A stretch of 64,000 nt of DNA from Prauserella flavalba (GCF_003202235.1 NZ_MASU01000005.1:930001-994000); one strand, 5' to 3'. Shown: positions 40,931-49,078, counted from the stretch's first letter. Notes: generated from the sequence alone by a model not told the origin. Numbers and translations: made by a program.

Positions 40931-41818
40931 GTGGACGCCCGTCAGCTCGGCTACTTCCTCGCCGTCGTCGACCACAACGGCTTCGGCAGAGCCGCGGAGC
41001 ACGTCCACATCGCGCAGCCGTCGCTCTCCCAGGCCATCGCGGGACTGGAGCGTGAGCTCGGCGTGCCGCTGTTCCACCGCGTCGGACGTGGCGTGGTGCT
41101 CAGCGAAGCGGGCAGGCAGCTCGTGGAACCGGCACGGCAGGTGCTGCGCGACCTCGACGCCGCCAAGGCCGTGGCGCAGTCGGTGAAGGGCGTCCGCCGC
41201 GGGCGGCTCGATCTGGTGTCGATGCCGTCGCCCGGCATCGAGCCGCTCACCACGCTCCTGGACGGGTTCGCGCGGGCACATCCGGGGATCACGCTCACCG
41301 TGGACGGTGCGTTCACGCCGGAGCAGGTGGTGGAGTCGGTGCGCTCCGGCGTCGCGGAGATCGGGCTGCTGGGCTCGGCGGGCGACCCGCACGCCGGGGA
41401 GCTGACCGTGCTGCCACTCGAGGACCAGCCGCTGGTGCTGGTCTCCCCGCCGGGGCACGACCTGCCCGGCGGCGACGTGGTGCGGCGCGAGCACCTCCGC
41501 GGCCGCCGGATGATCGTGTCCCAGCGCGGCAGCCTCATGCGCAGCCTGGTCGACGACGTGCTCGCGAGCGGCACCGAGGTCCACCTCGCCGCCGAGGTCG
41601 CGCACCGCACGTCGATCCTGCCGCTGGTGCTGGCGGGTTTCGGGCACGCCGTGCTGCCCTCGTCGTGGACCACGCTCGCCGAACGGGCGGGAGCCGTCGT
41701 CCACCGCATCGAGCCCGAGGCCGTCCTGCGCGTCGCGCTCGTGAGCCGGCCCTCCGGGCTCACCCCGGCGGCACGTGCCTTCCTCGACGTCGCGGCGGCC
41801 TACGCGCAGGTCCCATAG
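40931..41818 (+). CDS. LysR-family transcriptional regulator
   Basis: A 295-residue LTTR: N-terminal VDARQLGYFLAVVDHNGFGRAAEHVHIAQPSLSQAIAGLERELGVPLFHRVGRGVVLSEAG and a periplasmic-binding-like effector domain (GRLDLVSMPSPGIEPLTTLLDGFARAHPGITLTV). I chose the GTG at 40931 because GGAGG precedes it and an upstream ATG at 40907 lies within the operator palindrome. Likely governs uptake (DASS) and oxidation (dehydrogenase) of a hydroxy-dicarboxylate. Confidence 0.9.
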   Translation: MDARQLGYFLAVVDHNGFGRAAEHVHIAQPSLSQAIAGLERELGVPLFHRVGRGVVLSEAGRQLVEPARQVLRDLDAAKAVAQSVKGVRRGRLDLVSMPSPGIEPLTTLLDGFARAHPGITLTVDGAFTPEQVVESVRSGVAEIGLLGSAGDPHAGELTVLPLEDQPLVLVSPPGHDLPGGDVVRREHLRGRRMIVSQRGSLMRSLVDDVLASGTEVHLAAEVAHRTSILPLVLAGFGHAVLPSSWTTLAERAGAVVHRIEPEAVLRVALVSRPSGLTPAARAFLDVAAAYAQVP

Positions 41819-41829
41819 GCAGGGCCTAT
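41815..41829. promoter_or_regulatory. LysR-type box ATAGG-N5-CCTAT (copy 2)
   Basis: Same arms as the box at 40894-40908, here around CAGGG. It overlaps the lysR stop codon and precedes the dehydrogenase ATG by about 90 bases. Confidence 0.7.
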
Positions 41830-41918
41830 CGGCCGCATCGACGGGCCGTCTTGGACAACCAAGGGCACTCCGCGGTCCACTCGGAGTGAGACCTTGCCAG
41901 CCCGGACCAGGAGCACCC

Positions 41919-42998
41919 ATGACCGCAGCGCAGCAGTTCCGGATCGCCGCCATCCCCGCCGACGGTGTCGGCACCGAGGTCGTCGCGGCGGGCCGCGCCG
42001 TGCTCGACGCGATCCAGGCGTCGTCGGGCGGCCGCATCGCGTTCGACTGGGAGGAGCTGCCCTGGGGCTCCGCCTACTACGCCGAGCACGGCGTGCTGAT
42101 GCCCGACGACGGGCTCGACGTACTGCGCGGCAAGGACGCCATCTACTTCGGCGCGGTCGGCTGGCCCACCGTGCCCGATCACGTGAGCCTGTGGGGCCTG
42201 CGGCTGAAGATCTGCCAGGGCTTCGACCAGTGGGCCAACATCCGGCCGGTGACGTTCCTGCCCGGCATCACCAGTCCGCTGCGCAAGGCCGACGACACCG
42301 ACCTGGACTGGGTGGTGGTCAGGGAGAACTCCGAGGGCGAGTACGCCGGGTTCGGCGGCCGCAACTTCGGCGCCCGCGGCGAGAAGGGCGAGGTCGCGGT
42401 CCAGTCGTCGGTGTTCACGGAGGTGGGCTGCGAGCGGATCATCCGCTTCGCGTTCGACCTCGCGCGCACCCGCGCCCGCAAGAAGGTCTCCAGCGTCACC
42501 AAGAGCAACGCCCAGCAGTACGGCATGGTGCTGTGGGACGACATGTTCCGCCGGGTCGCCGCCGACTACCCCGACGTGGAGACCGAGAGCGTGCTCGTGG
42601 ACGCGATGTCGGCGAAGTTCGTGCTCCACCCGGAGGACCTCTCGGTGGTGGTGGCCTCCAACCTCAACGCCGACATCCTCTCCGACCTCGGCAGCGCGCT
42701 GGCCGGCAGCCTCGGCCTCGCCGCGAGCGCCAACCTGAACCCGGATCGCCGCTACCCGAGCATGTTCGAGCCCGTGCACGGCTCGGCGCCCGACATCGCC
42801 GGGCAGGGCGTGTGCAACCCGATCGGCGCCATCGGCAGCGCGGCGCTGATGCTCGACCACCTCGGCCTGCCGGACGAGGCCAAGCGCGTCCAGGCCGCGA
42901 TCGAGGCCACCACCGCGCAGGGCGTCCGCACCCGTGACGTCGGTGGCACGGCGGACACCGAGACCGTGACGCGGGCGATCATCGCCAACCTGGGGTGA
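41919..42998 (+). CDS. Tartrate dehydrogenase / D-malate dehydrogenase (isopropylmalate-dehydrogenase family)
   Basis: A 359-residue beta-decarboxylating dehydrogenase: AAIPADGVGTEVVAAG, the substrate loop RENSEGEYAGFGG, KSNAQQYGMVLWDDMF, VDAMSAKFVLHPEDLSVVVASNLNADILSDLGSALAGSLGLA and FEPVHGSAPDIAGQG. SEGEYAG with LKICQGFDQWANIRPV is typical of the tartrate/D-malate branch (TtuC/DmlA), not LeuB. ATG 41919 follows CCAGGAG. Together with LysR and DASS genes it forms a hydroxy-dicarboxylate utilisation module. Confidence 0.9.
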   Translation: MTAAQQFRIAAIPADGVGTEVVAAGRAVLDAIQASSGGRIAFDWEELPWGSAYYAEHGVLMPDDGLDVLRGKDAIYFGAVGWPTVPDHVSLWGLRLKICQGFDQWANIRPVTFLPGITSPLRKADDTDLDWVVVRENSEGEYAGFGGRNFGARGEKGEVAVQSSVFTEVGCERIIRFAFDLARTRARKKVSSVTKSNAQQYGMVLWDDMFRRVAADYPDVETESVLVDAMSAKFVLHPEDLSVVVASNLNADILSDLGSALAGSLGLAASANLNPDRRYPSMFEPVHGSAPDIAGQGVCNPIGAIGSAALMLDHLGLPDEAKRVQAAIEATTAQGVRTRDVGGTADTETVTRAIIANLG

Positions 42999-43002
42999 CG
43001 CC

Positions 43003-43218
43003 TCAGTGGTCCGCGAACGCGAGGCCCCTGGCGGCCAGCTCCTCCTCCAGGATCCGGATCGCCTTGGGGCCCACGCCGTGGATCTTGAGGAGTTCACCGG
43101 CGGTGACGCCCGTCAGCTGCTCGTAGCGGGTGTAGCCGTGCAGTGCCAGCTCGCGCGGGGCGACCTTGCCCATGCGCCGGGGGAACTCGGTCGGCGCGAC
43201 GGTCTCCGGTTCCGGCAT
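43003..43218 (-). CDS. Small helix-hairpin-helix protein
   Basis: A 71-residue protein: TEFPRRMGKVAPRELALHGYTRYEQLTGVTAGELLKIHGVGPKAIRILEEELAARGLAF. The segment LLKIHGVGPKAIRILEEELAARG is a helix-hairpin-helix resembling the RNA polymerase alpha C-terminal domain type. Non-sequence-specific DNA binding is likely. ATG 43218 follows AAGGGGAG. Tail-to-tail with the dehydrogenase gene. Confidence 0.82.
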   Translation of the reverse strand: MPEPETVAPTEFPRRMGKVAPRELALHGYTRYEQLTGVTAGELLKIHGVGPKAIRILEEELAARGLAFADH

Positions 43219-43273
43219 GCGGCTCCCCTTCCGATCTCCAACCAGATCGCGAAGGTAGCAGGGAGCACCGACA

Positions 43274-44023
43274 TCACGTGGCCGCGTCGAACAGCTTCCC
43301 GGCCGCGGTGATCGCCTCGGCGAGCGCGTCCGGCTCGGGCCGCAGTGCGCCCACGACGGCGTCGATCTCCCGCAGCCCGGCCCGTGCGAGGAGGCGCTTC
43401 TCGTTGGTGACCCACTCGCCGCGCCCGGCGAGCACGGCGTGTGCCGTCTCCGCGGCGGCGGTCGCCAGCGCGCCCGCGACCTCGGTGAGCCGGCCACGCG
43501 GGGCGAAGCCGCCGCGCGCGTAGCCGAGGGTCAGCGCGGCGCGGCCCCGCCACATCGCCGGGGCGGACTCGCGCAGCGCCGCCGGAAAGGCGGGCCGGGG
43601 CAGCACGCCGTGCAGCACCCTCGCCAGTGCGAGCTCCGCGACCACCAGGTAGCTCGGGATCCCCGCGAGGTGGAACATCAGCGGCTCCCAGTGGAATCGC
43701 CCCTGCTCCGCCTCCGCCAGCTCGTGCTCGACGACGTCCAGATCGCGGTAGTGAACGTCGGTGTGGCGGCCGTCGACCGTCAGCCAGGCACCGCCGTTGA
43801 AGACACCGCCACCCCACGCGCCGAGCTCGCTGACCTCGCCGTCCCAGCCGATCGCGCGCAGATCCTCCGGGTCGAACCCGCCCCGGTAGTACACGGCGAA
43901 GTCCCAGTCGCTGCCCGGGGTGTGCGTGCCCTCGGCCCGCGAACCGCCCAGGGTCACGGCGTGCACGCCGGGCAGGGAGGCCAGCCGTGCGGCGACGTGA
44001 CTCTGGAACGCCTCGTCGTTCAT
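43274..44023 (-). CDS. Nucleotidyltransferase-fold protein
   Basis: A 249-residue protein with the NTase signature GVHAVTLGGSRAEGTHTPGSDWDFAVYYRGG (GGSxAxG...DxD pattern) and a helical C-terminal half (AAAETAHAVLAGRGEWVTNEKRLLARAGL), as in aminoglycoside-nucleotidyltransferase-like or MNT-type proteins. Whether it is catalytic or an antitoxin-like protein cannot be decided. I prefer ATG 44023 (GGAAG upstream) to ATG 44050. Confidence 0.8.
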   Translation of the reverse strand: MNDEAFQSHVAARLASLPGVHAVTLGGSRAEGTHTPGSDWDFAVYYRGGFDPEDLRAIGWDGEVSELGAWGGGVFNGGAWLTVDGRHTDVHYRDLDVVEHELAEAEQGRFHWEPLMFHLAGIPSYLVVAELALARVLHGVLPRPAFPAALRESAPAMWRGRAALTLGYARGGFAPRGRLTEVAGALATAAAETAHAVLAGRGEWVTNEKRLLARAGLREIDAVVGALRPEPDALAEAITAAGKLFDAAT

Positions 44024-44156
44024 CGTGCTTCCGTTGTCGTCCGCTCTCATCCTGAAGATCATCCCCGACGTGAACTTCTCTATCGCACGGCCTGGCCCCG
44101 GCGGGTGAGATGTTCCTCGCACCAGAACAGTCGGAAATCCTACTAATGTCGGCGGC

Positions 44157-45026
44157 GTGGACGACATCACGAAGGTAGGCGTGGTCGGCGGCGGGCTGAT
44201 GGGCTCTGGCATCGCCGAGGTGTGTGCCCGCGCGGGCCTGGACGTCACGGTCACCGAGGTCGACGCCGCCGCACTCGACGCGGCACGCACGCGGATCGGC
44301 GGCTCGCTCGACCGCGCGGTGCGCAACGGCAAGCTCACCGCGGAAGAGTGCTCGGCCGCGGCTGAGCGACTCTCCTACACCACCGATCTCGACGACTTCG
44401 CCGACCGCGACCTCGTGGTCGAGGCGGTCGCCGAGCGCGAGGACGTCAAGACCGACGTGTTCGGCAGGCTCGACAAGATCGTCTCGCGGCCCGACGCCGT
44501 CCTGGCGTCCAACACCTCCTCGATCCCGATCATGAAGCTCGCGATGGCCACCACGAGGCCCGAGCAGGTGGTCGGCATCCACTTCTTCAACCCCGTGCCC
44601 GTGCTCCCCTTGGTCGAGCTGATCCCGTCGCTGCTCACCTCGGAGCAGACGGCGGAGCGGGCGTCGGCCTTCGCGACCGGCGTGCTCGGCAAGACCGTGG
44701 TGCGCGCACAGGACCGCGCGGGGTTCGTCGTCAACGCGCTGCTGGTGCCCTACCTGCTCTCGGCGATCCGCATGCTCGAGTCGGGTTTCGCCGACGCCGA
44801 GGACATCGACAACGGCATGGTGCACGGCTGCGCGCACCCGATGGGGCCGCTGCGCCTGGCCGACCTCATCGGACTCGACACCACCAAGGCCGTCGCCGAG
44901 TCGATGTACGCCGAGTTCAAGGAACCGCTGTACGCCCCGCCTCCGCTGCTGCTGCGCATGGTGGACGCCGGGTTGTACGGCAAGAAGTCCGGCCGGGGTT
45001 TCTACGACTACCCGAAGAAGTCCTGA
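44157..45026 (+). CDS. 3-hydroxybutyryl-CoA dehydrogenase
   Basis: A 289-residue 3-hydroxyacyl-CoA dehydrogenase: NAD motif VGVVGGGLMGSGIAEVCARAG, LVVEAVAE, SNTSSIPIMKLA, catalytic His in GIHFFNPVPVLPLVELI, and C-terminal AGFVVNALLVPYLLSAIRMLESG, HPMGPLRLADLIGLD, YGKKSGRGFYDY. It oxidises 3-hydroxybutyryl-CoA in butyrate or fatty acid metabolism. The GTG at 44157 has no ribosome site and TACTAA lies nine bases upstream, so it is likely leaderless. Confidence 0.93.
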   Translation: MDDITKVGVVGGGLMGSGIAEVCARAGLDVTVTEVDAAALDAARTRIGGSLDRAVRNGKLTAEECSAAAERLSYTTDLDDFADRDLVVEAVAEREDVKTDVFGRLDKIVSRPDAVLASNTSSIPIMKLAMATTRPEQVVGIHFFNPVPVLPLVELIPSLLTSEQTAERASAFATGVLGKTVVRAQDRAGFVVNALLVPYLLSAIRMLESGFADAEDIDNGMVHGCAHPMGPLRLADLIGLDTTKAVAESMYAEFKEPLYAPPPLLLRMVDAGLYGKKSGRGFYDYPKKS

Positions 45027-45038
45027 CCCGACCCTGGT

Positions 45039-45245
45039 TCACCGGGACCGGTCGTGGTCGAGCACCCGGCGCAGGGCGGCGAGGTCGGCGTCGAACGCCT
45101 CGCGTCCCGGCCGGGTGATCGTGAGCCAGGTCCGCGGCCGCATGCCGACGAAGCCCTTCTCGATCAGCACGTAGCCGGCGTTCTCCAGCGTGCCCTGGTC
45201 GGCCGCGGCCAGCGCCGCCATGATCGACAGCCGGGCGTGGATCAA
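45039..45245 (-). pseudogene. Winged-helix (HTH_34-like) regulator remnant with internal deletion
   Basis: The frame reads DELIHARLSIMAALAAADQG then directly TLENAGYVLIEKGFVGMRPRTWLTITRPGREAFDADLAALRRVLD. In intact relatives the recognition helix-turn-helix (DGNLSSHLRKLE-type) lies between these two parts; here it is absent, and no good start codon is present (TTG at 45245 is the best). The wing is well conserved. A deletion of about 30 residues has probably inactivated DNA binding. Confidence 0.6.
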
Positions 45246-45494
45246 CTCGTCGAGACCGTGCCGGGGACGCGCTCCTGTCGGTGTGCTTCCTGACGGCCCG
45301 GCGGGTGCGGGTCCACGACGTCACCGACTCCCGGCACCCGGTATCAGCCCGCCCACCGCCGCCCTGCCCTGATCCGGTCGCCGGCCCGCTGGATCTCCCG
45401 GAGGGCCGCGCTCGCGTCAAGCGGGTGCGGCTGGACCATTCCTCAATGGAAGTAAGTACTCAACTCCCGCTCAAATGGCCTGGCCAGTCGCGGT

Positions 45495-46001
45495 TCAGTC
45501 CGGCTCCGGCGCGGTGCTGCCCGTCAGCGGCAACGCGGGCAGCCCCAGCTTGCGGTGGTCCCACGAGCGGGTGCGGACCGGGTCGAGGCGGATGACGATC
45601 CGCTTGTTCATCATCGCTTCGAGGGCGGGCCGCGCCGACTCGTCGTAGGGGCCGGTGTAGCGCTCGTAGACGTCGATCGCGGTCTGCCAGTAGTCCCCGG
45701 AGGCGGTGTCGTCGATGATCGTGGCCTTGGCCTCGATGGAGACGCCACGCAGCTGGTCGTAGGTCTCACCGGCCTCGACGAGGACGACCGCGGTGGGATC
45801 GCGGCGAAGGTTCACGGCCTTCTGCGACTTCGCCTTCGTCTCGAACCAGATCGCGCCGTCGCGGTAGCCGTACCACATCGCGACCAGGTGCGGCACCCCG
45901 TTCGCGCCGACGGTCGCGAGCGTCGCGGTGCGGCTGCGCCGCAGGAAGTCGTCGATCTCCTCGGCGGTCATCACGATCTGGGCGCGCTGGTTGGTTCCCA
46001 C
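45495..46001 (-). CDS. PPOX-class FMN/F420-dependent flavin-fold protein
   Basis: A 168-residue split-barrel protein: MTAEEIDDFLRRSRTATLATVGANGVPHLVAMWYGYRDGAIWFETKAKSQKAVNLRRDPTAVVLVEAG, then YDQLRGVSIEAKATII and NKRIVIRLDPVRTRSWDHRKLG. The pattern matches pyridoxamine-oxidase-like F420-dependent proteins of actinobacteria. GTG 46001 lies eight bases after GAGGAG. Substrate unknown. Confidence 0.87.
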   Translation of the reverse strand: MGTNQRAQIVMTAEEIDDFLRRSRTATLATVGANGVPHLVAMWYGYRDGAIWFETKAKSQKAVNLRRDPTAVVLVEAGETYDQLRGVSIEAKATIIDDTASGDYWQTAIDVYERYTGPYDESARPALEAMMNKRIVIRLDPVRTRSWDHRKLGLPALPLTGSTAPEPD

Positions 46002-46012
46002 CCGTTCACTCC

Positions 46013-46291
46013 TCACTGTCCGATCATCGGGGCTCGAGGAGCATGACCGAGATCTCGCGCGACGTCCAGCAGGCGGAGCCAAAGCGCCTCGCGCTCCGCC
46101 GCATCGGCCCTCCTGGCCCGGACCGGCCGCAGCCCACCCTTGATCTGCACGGTCGTGTCCGGCGTGGACAGCAGGTTCCGGTACCACTGCGGGTGTTCAC
46201 TCAGCGCGGCGCCGACGCGCCAGGATCCTCCCCGAAACGAGAACACGTTCTCGATGACGAGCATGGTGTCAGGTCGGTCCCGCGACTTCAA
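46013..46291 (-). pseudogene. Fragment of DUF385-type deazaflavin-dependent nitroreductase
   Basis: The frame includes GGSWRVGAALSEHPQWYRNLLSTPDTTVQIKGGLRPVRARRADAAEREALWLRLLDVARDL, the central part of F420H2-dependent quinone/nitroreductase proteins (HPxWYxNL...P..TVQ). The N-terminal third and the C-terminal end with the F420 contacts are missing, the upstream part is unlike the family and the frame ends soon after. A decayed or truncated gene next to an intact F420-type protein. Confidence 0.5.
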
Positions 46292-46300
46292 CCGTCCGGC

Positions 46301-46903
46301 TCAGCGCACCCGCTGCCGCGGGCTCGCACCCAGTTCGATGCGCACGGCGACCGGCAGCGTCTCCACGCCGAGCGCCGTCCGCGCCCTGGCGAGCACCTGG
46401 GCGTCGAGGTCCTGCCACACCCGCCGGAGATCGGTGCCCTCCCGCAGCCAGATCTGCAGGCGCAGCGCGGGTTCCCCGGGATCGCCGACGGAACGGACCT
46501 TGGCCTTCGTGACACCGTCGACCGACTCGGTGTCGGCCCGCACGGCCGCGGACAGCGCGCCCGCCGTGACCGTCAGCGCGTGGCCCTGCGTACGGTCGAG
46601 ATGGAGGTCGGGTTTCGGCTCCGGGCGCAGCGAACGGAAGAACCACCACAGCCCGAACCCCAGCAGCACGAGGCCGGCCACGATCGCGATCACGCGCGGC
46701 ACCACCGGTTCCCGCGCGGCGAGCCACTCGGTCACGGCCGGGTCGAGCACGGGCCGCCGGGCACGGTAGGTGCCGAACCAGCCGACGCCCAGCACGAGCA
46801 CGGCCGTTCCGGCGAACAGGGCGAGCAGCCCGGTGACGAACGTGAGCGAACGTTCAGCGCCCTGGGAGCGGGCGAGTGCCCTGGCGGAGGCGGATTTGCT
46901 CAT
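46301..46903 (-). CDS. amaP: Alkaline-shock-response membrane anchor protein AmaP-like
   Basis: A 200-residue protein with two hydrophobic segments (LTFVTGLLALFAGTAVLVLGVGWFG and VIAIVAGLVLLGFGLWWFFRSL) and an exposed C-terminal domain (HALTVTAGALSAAVRADTESVDGVTKAKVRSVGDPGEPALRLQIWLREGTDLRRVWQDLDAQVLARARTALGVETLPVAVRIELGA). AmaP proteins fix Asp23 to the membrane in Gram-positive bacteria. ATGA overlap with the DUF6286 gene; last gene of the Asp23 locus. Confidence 0.8.
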   Translation of the reverse strand: MSKSASARALARSQGAERSLTFVTGLLALFAGTAVLVLGVGWFGTYRARRPVLDPAVTEWLAAREPVVPRVIAIVAGLVLLGFGLWWFFRSLRPEPKPDLHLDRTQGHALTVTAGALSAAVRADTESVDGVTKAKVRSVGDPGEPALRLQIWLREGTDLRRVWQDLDAQVLARARTALGVETLPVAVRIELGASPRQRVR

Positions 46904-47436
46904 CGGCGGTCCCGGGGAGAGTCGACGACGACGGAGACCTTCGGGCGCCGCACCAGCGGCAGGTCGGCGATCAGCCCGGTGACGCTCTCGGTCAGGCGTG
47001 GCCGCAGCTGCTCCTCACTCTCGAAGGTGCTGGACGCCCGCACGCGCACCTTCCTGGCGCTCGCCGTCACGGACGCGGAAGTGACGTTGTCCTGCGCCCG
47101 CACGTGGGTGCCGACCACGCGGGCCAGCGACCGGGGCGAGGTGGTGACGCTGACGTCGGTGGCCGGGTCGGTCAGACGCACGTCCCTGCGCCGGGCGACG
47201 GCCGAGGCCAGCAGCAGGACGAGCCCGCTCACCGCGACGACGATCGCCGCCACGCGCACCGAGAACGAGTCCCAGCCGGTGTTCGCGAGCGCGTCGCGCC
47301 AGGCGGGCCACGGCACCGCGAGCGGCGCGTCGGCCGGGCGCCACCACTGCCAGGCCACCTCCAGCGCTAGCAGGGCCCCCGCCGCGGCGACGGCAAGCCC
47401 GAGCAGTGTCGACAGTAGACGGACGAGTACACGCAC
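46900..47436 (-). CDS. DUF6286-like membrane protein
   Basis: A 178-residue protein: N-terminal segment LVRLLSTLLGLAVAAAGALLALEVAWQWW, a second (VRVAAIVVAVSGLVLLLASAVARRRDVRL) and a C-terminal soluble domain with RARVRA-type repeats (LARVVGTHVRAQDNVTSASVTASARKVRVRASSTFESEEQLRPRLTESVTGLIADLPLVRRPKVSVVVDSPR). The topology is like AmaP, and the two may form one anchor. GTG start at 47436. Confidence 0.75.
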   Translation of the reverse strand: MRVLVRLLSTLLGLAVAAAGALLALEVAWQWWRPADAPLAVPWPAWRDALANTGWDSFSVRVAAIVVAVSGLVLLLASAVARRRDVRLTDPATDVSVTTSPRSLARVVGTHVRAQDNVTSASVTASARKVRVRASSTFESEEQLRPRLTESVTGLIADLPLVRRPKVSVVVDSPRDRR

Positions 47437-47450
47437 GACGGCTCCCCCGC

Positions 47451-47807
47451 TCAGCTCACCCGCGCGCGGGTCTGGGCCACGAGTGCGGACACCGTGACGT
47501 CGAGCGCGCGCACCCGGTAGGAGGTGATGCGCTCCACCTCATCGGTCACGGCGGTGCGCACCCGCTCCACCACCTCGCCGACGGCCGCGGGGTAGCGCAG
47601 CGCCAGTTCGAGCGCCAGGTCCACGTCGTTGCCGTGCCCGGACACCTTCACGCTGGCACCGCGCGGCCCCGAGCCGATCCCGGGGACGCGGCGCGGGACG
47701 CGCTCGGTCCCGTCGACGCGATCGGCGGCGTGCTCGGCGACCTTGCGGACGACGGCATGGGCGATCTCCAGCGTGCCGCGCTCCTCCGCCACGGCCGCGC
47801 CGGTCAC
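47451..47807 (-). CDS. Asp23/Gls24-domain protein (copy 5 of the locus)
   Basis: A 118-residue Asp23-like protein: AEERGTLEIAHAVVRKVAEHAADRVDGTERVPRRVPGIGSGPRGASVKVSGHGNDVDLALELALRYPAAVGEVVERVRTAVTDEVERITSYRVRALDVTVSAL. Secondary-structure order and the LALRYPAAVGEVVERVR...RVRALDVTV end follow the family. GTG 47807 overlaps the small membrane-protein stop (GTGA). Confidence 0.8.
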   Translation of the reverse strand: MTGAAVAEERGTLEIAHAVVRKVAEHAADRVDGTERVPRRVPGIGSGPRGASVKVSGHGNDVDLALELALRYPAAVGEVVERVRTAVTDEVERITSYRVRALDVTVSALVAQTRARVS

Positions 47808-47980
47808 CGGTCCCTGCCCCGGCCGAACAGGTCGGACAGGTCGAGCTCGCCGTCGAGGGCCCTGCCCACGACGAGGCCGATCACCCCGACGGCCAGCGTG
47901 ACGAGGAACGCGGCGAAGCTCTGCGAGGCCGCGAGGCCCAGCACGAGACCGCCGAGCAGACCGGTCTGGGTTGCGTTCAT
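47804..47980 (-). CDS. Small membrane protein of the Asp23 locus (DUF2273-like)
   Basis: A 58-residue protein: MNATQTGLLGGLVLGLAASQSFAAFLVTLAVGVIGLVVGRALDGELDLSDLFGRGRDR. Two short hydrophobic stretches hold the GLLGGLVLGLAA and VTLAVGVIGLVVGRALDGELD motifs seen in the small membrane partners of Asp23. ATG 47980 has GAGGAG about ten bases upstream. Its size makes it easy to miss. Confidence 0.78.
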   Translation of the reverse strand: MNATQTGLLGGLVLGLAASQSFAAFLVTLAVGVIGLVVGRALDGELDLSDLFGRGRDR

Positions 47981-48008
47981 CGTTCTTGATCTCCTCGGTT
48001 GTCTCGGT

Positions 48009-48290
48009 TCATCGGACGCGGTGGCGCCGCGCGCGGCGCCACCGCCACCGGGCGAGCAGTCCGGTTATTCCCCCGCGCCGGGTGGTGAACACCACCGGCG
48101 CGTCGGACCGGTCGCGACCCCGGTCCCCCGGGTGCTCGCTGTCGCCGCCGGTCTCGCGCTCGCTCTCGCGGAACCGGGCCACACCGGCGACGAAGACGTC
48201 GGGATCGCCGCCGACGTCGGGATGGTGCCGGCGGACGAACGCGCGGAACTCGGCCCGCCGTCGCGCGTCCCGGCCCGGTTCCTCCGTCAC
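48009..48290 (-). CDS. Small J-domain-like protein of the Asp23 locus
   Basis: A 93-residue protein: MTEEPGRDARRRAEFRAFVRRHHPDVGGDPDVFVAGVARFRES, then a polar linker and basic end TGLLARWRWRRARRHRVR. RRHHPDVGGDPDVF contains the HPD tripeptide (residues 23-25) of DnaJ helix II/III, but the domain is shorter than a true J domain. It may be a DnaK cofactor, or the likeness may be chance. GTG 48290 overlaps the previous stop. Confidence 0.65.
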   Translation of the reverse strand: MTEEPGRDARRRAEFRAFVRRHHPDVGGDPDVFVAGVARFRESERETGGDSEHPGDRGRDRSDAPVVFTTRRGGITGLLARWRWRRARRHRVR

Positions 48291-48607
48291 GGGGCGTGCC
48301 TCTGCTCCGGTGTGTCCTCGTGGACGTGGACGATGTCAGCGACCTCCACGTTCACCGGCACAGCCCCTGCGATCGCGCGCACCCGTGCGCGGAGGTCGTC
48401 GAGCACGCCGGGCAGGCCGTCGTCGAGGCGCAGCACCACACCGAGGTCCACCGGCTCCCCCTCTCCGGTCACGCGCACGCCCACGACCTTGCGGCCGGGC
48501 AGGTGGGTGGCGAGCGTGCCGCGCACGCCGCCATCGAGCCGCACCACGGAAGGATGCGCGATGAGGTCGCCGGCGATCGCGTCCGCGAGGCGTTCGGCTG
48601 TACTCAT
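48287..48607 (-). CDS. Asp23-like protein (copy 4 of the locus)
   Basis: A 106-residue protein: STAERLADAIAGDLIAHPSVVRLDGGVRGTLATHLPGRKVVGVRVTGEGEPVDLGVVLRLDDGLPGVLDDLRARVRAIAGAVPVNVEVADIVHVHED. It lacks the typical N-terminal VxxIAGxAAxEVxGV helix but keeps the PVDLGVVLRL...VNVEVADIV core, so it is a divergent member. ATG 48607 lies three bases after the stop of copy 3. Confidence 0.75.
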   Translation of the reverse strand: MSTAERLADAIAGDLIAHPSVVRLDGGVRGTLATHLPGRKVVGVRVTGEGEPVDLGVVLRLDDGLPGVLDDLRARVRAIAGAVPVNVEVADIVHVHEDTPEQRHAP

Positions 48608-48610
48608 GGT

Positions 48611-49078
48611 CTACTCCACCCGGGTGGTGGTCTCCTCGGCCTCGTCGTCCTCGGGTACGTGGATGTCGTTGACCGCGATGTTGACCTCGATCACCTCGAG
48701 GCCGGTGATCTCCTCCACGGTGGTGATCACGTTGCGCCGCACGGCCCTCGCGACGTCGACGATGCGCGCGCCGTACTCCACGACCAGGTCGAGATCCACC
48801 GCGGCCTGTTTCTCCCCCACCTCCACCGACACGCCGGACGTGGTCGCGGTGCCGGAGCCGGGGATGCGCTCACGGATCGCCCCGAAGGCGCGGGACACGC
48901 CGCCGCCCAGTGCGTACACGCCGGACACGTCGCGCGCCGCGATACCGGCGACCTTCTGCACCACCGACGACGCGATGGTGGTCTTGCCCGCGGTGCCGTC
49001 CTCGTTCAGCGTGGTCGTGGAACCGGCCCGCGTGGCGGGAGAGGTGCCGGTGTCGCCGCTGCTGTTGTTCTGTGCCAT
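48611..49078 (-). CDS. Asp23/Gls24 family envelope stress response protein (copy 3)
   Basis: A 155-residue protein. After a polar N-terminus (NNSSGDTGTSPATRAG) comes the full Asp23 core: TTIASSVVQKVAGIAARDVSGVYALGGGVSRAFGAIRERIPGSGTATTSGVSVEVGEKQAAVDLDLVVEYGARIVDVARAVRRNVITTVEEITGLEVIEVNIAVNDIHVPED. Asp23 is an abundant membrane-associated protein linked to envelope stress in Staphylococcus. ATG 49078 follows GGAGAG. Confidence 0.92.
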   Translation of the reverse strand: MAQNNSSGDTGTSPATRAGSTTTLNEDGTAGKTTIASSVVQKVAGIAARDVSGVYALGGGVSRAFGAIRERIPGSGTATTSGVSVEVGEKQAAVDLDLVVEYGARIVDVARAVRRNVITTVEEITGLEVIEVNIAVNDIHVPEDDEAEETTTRVE

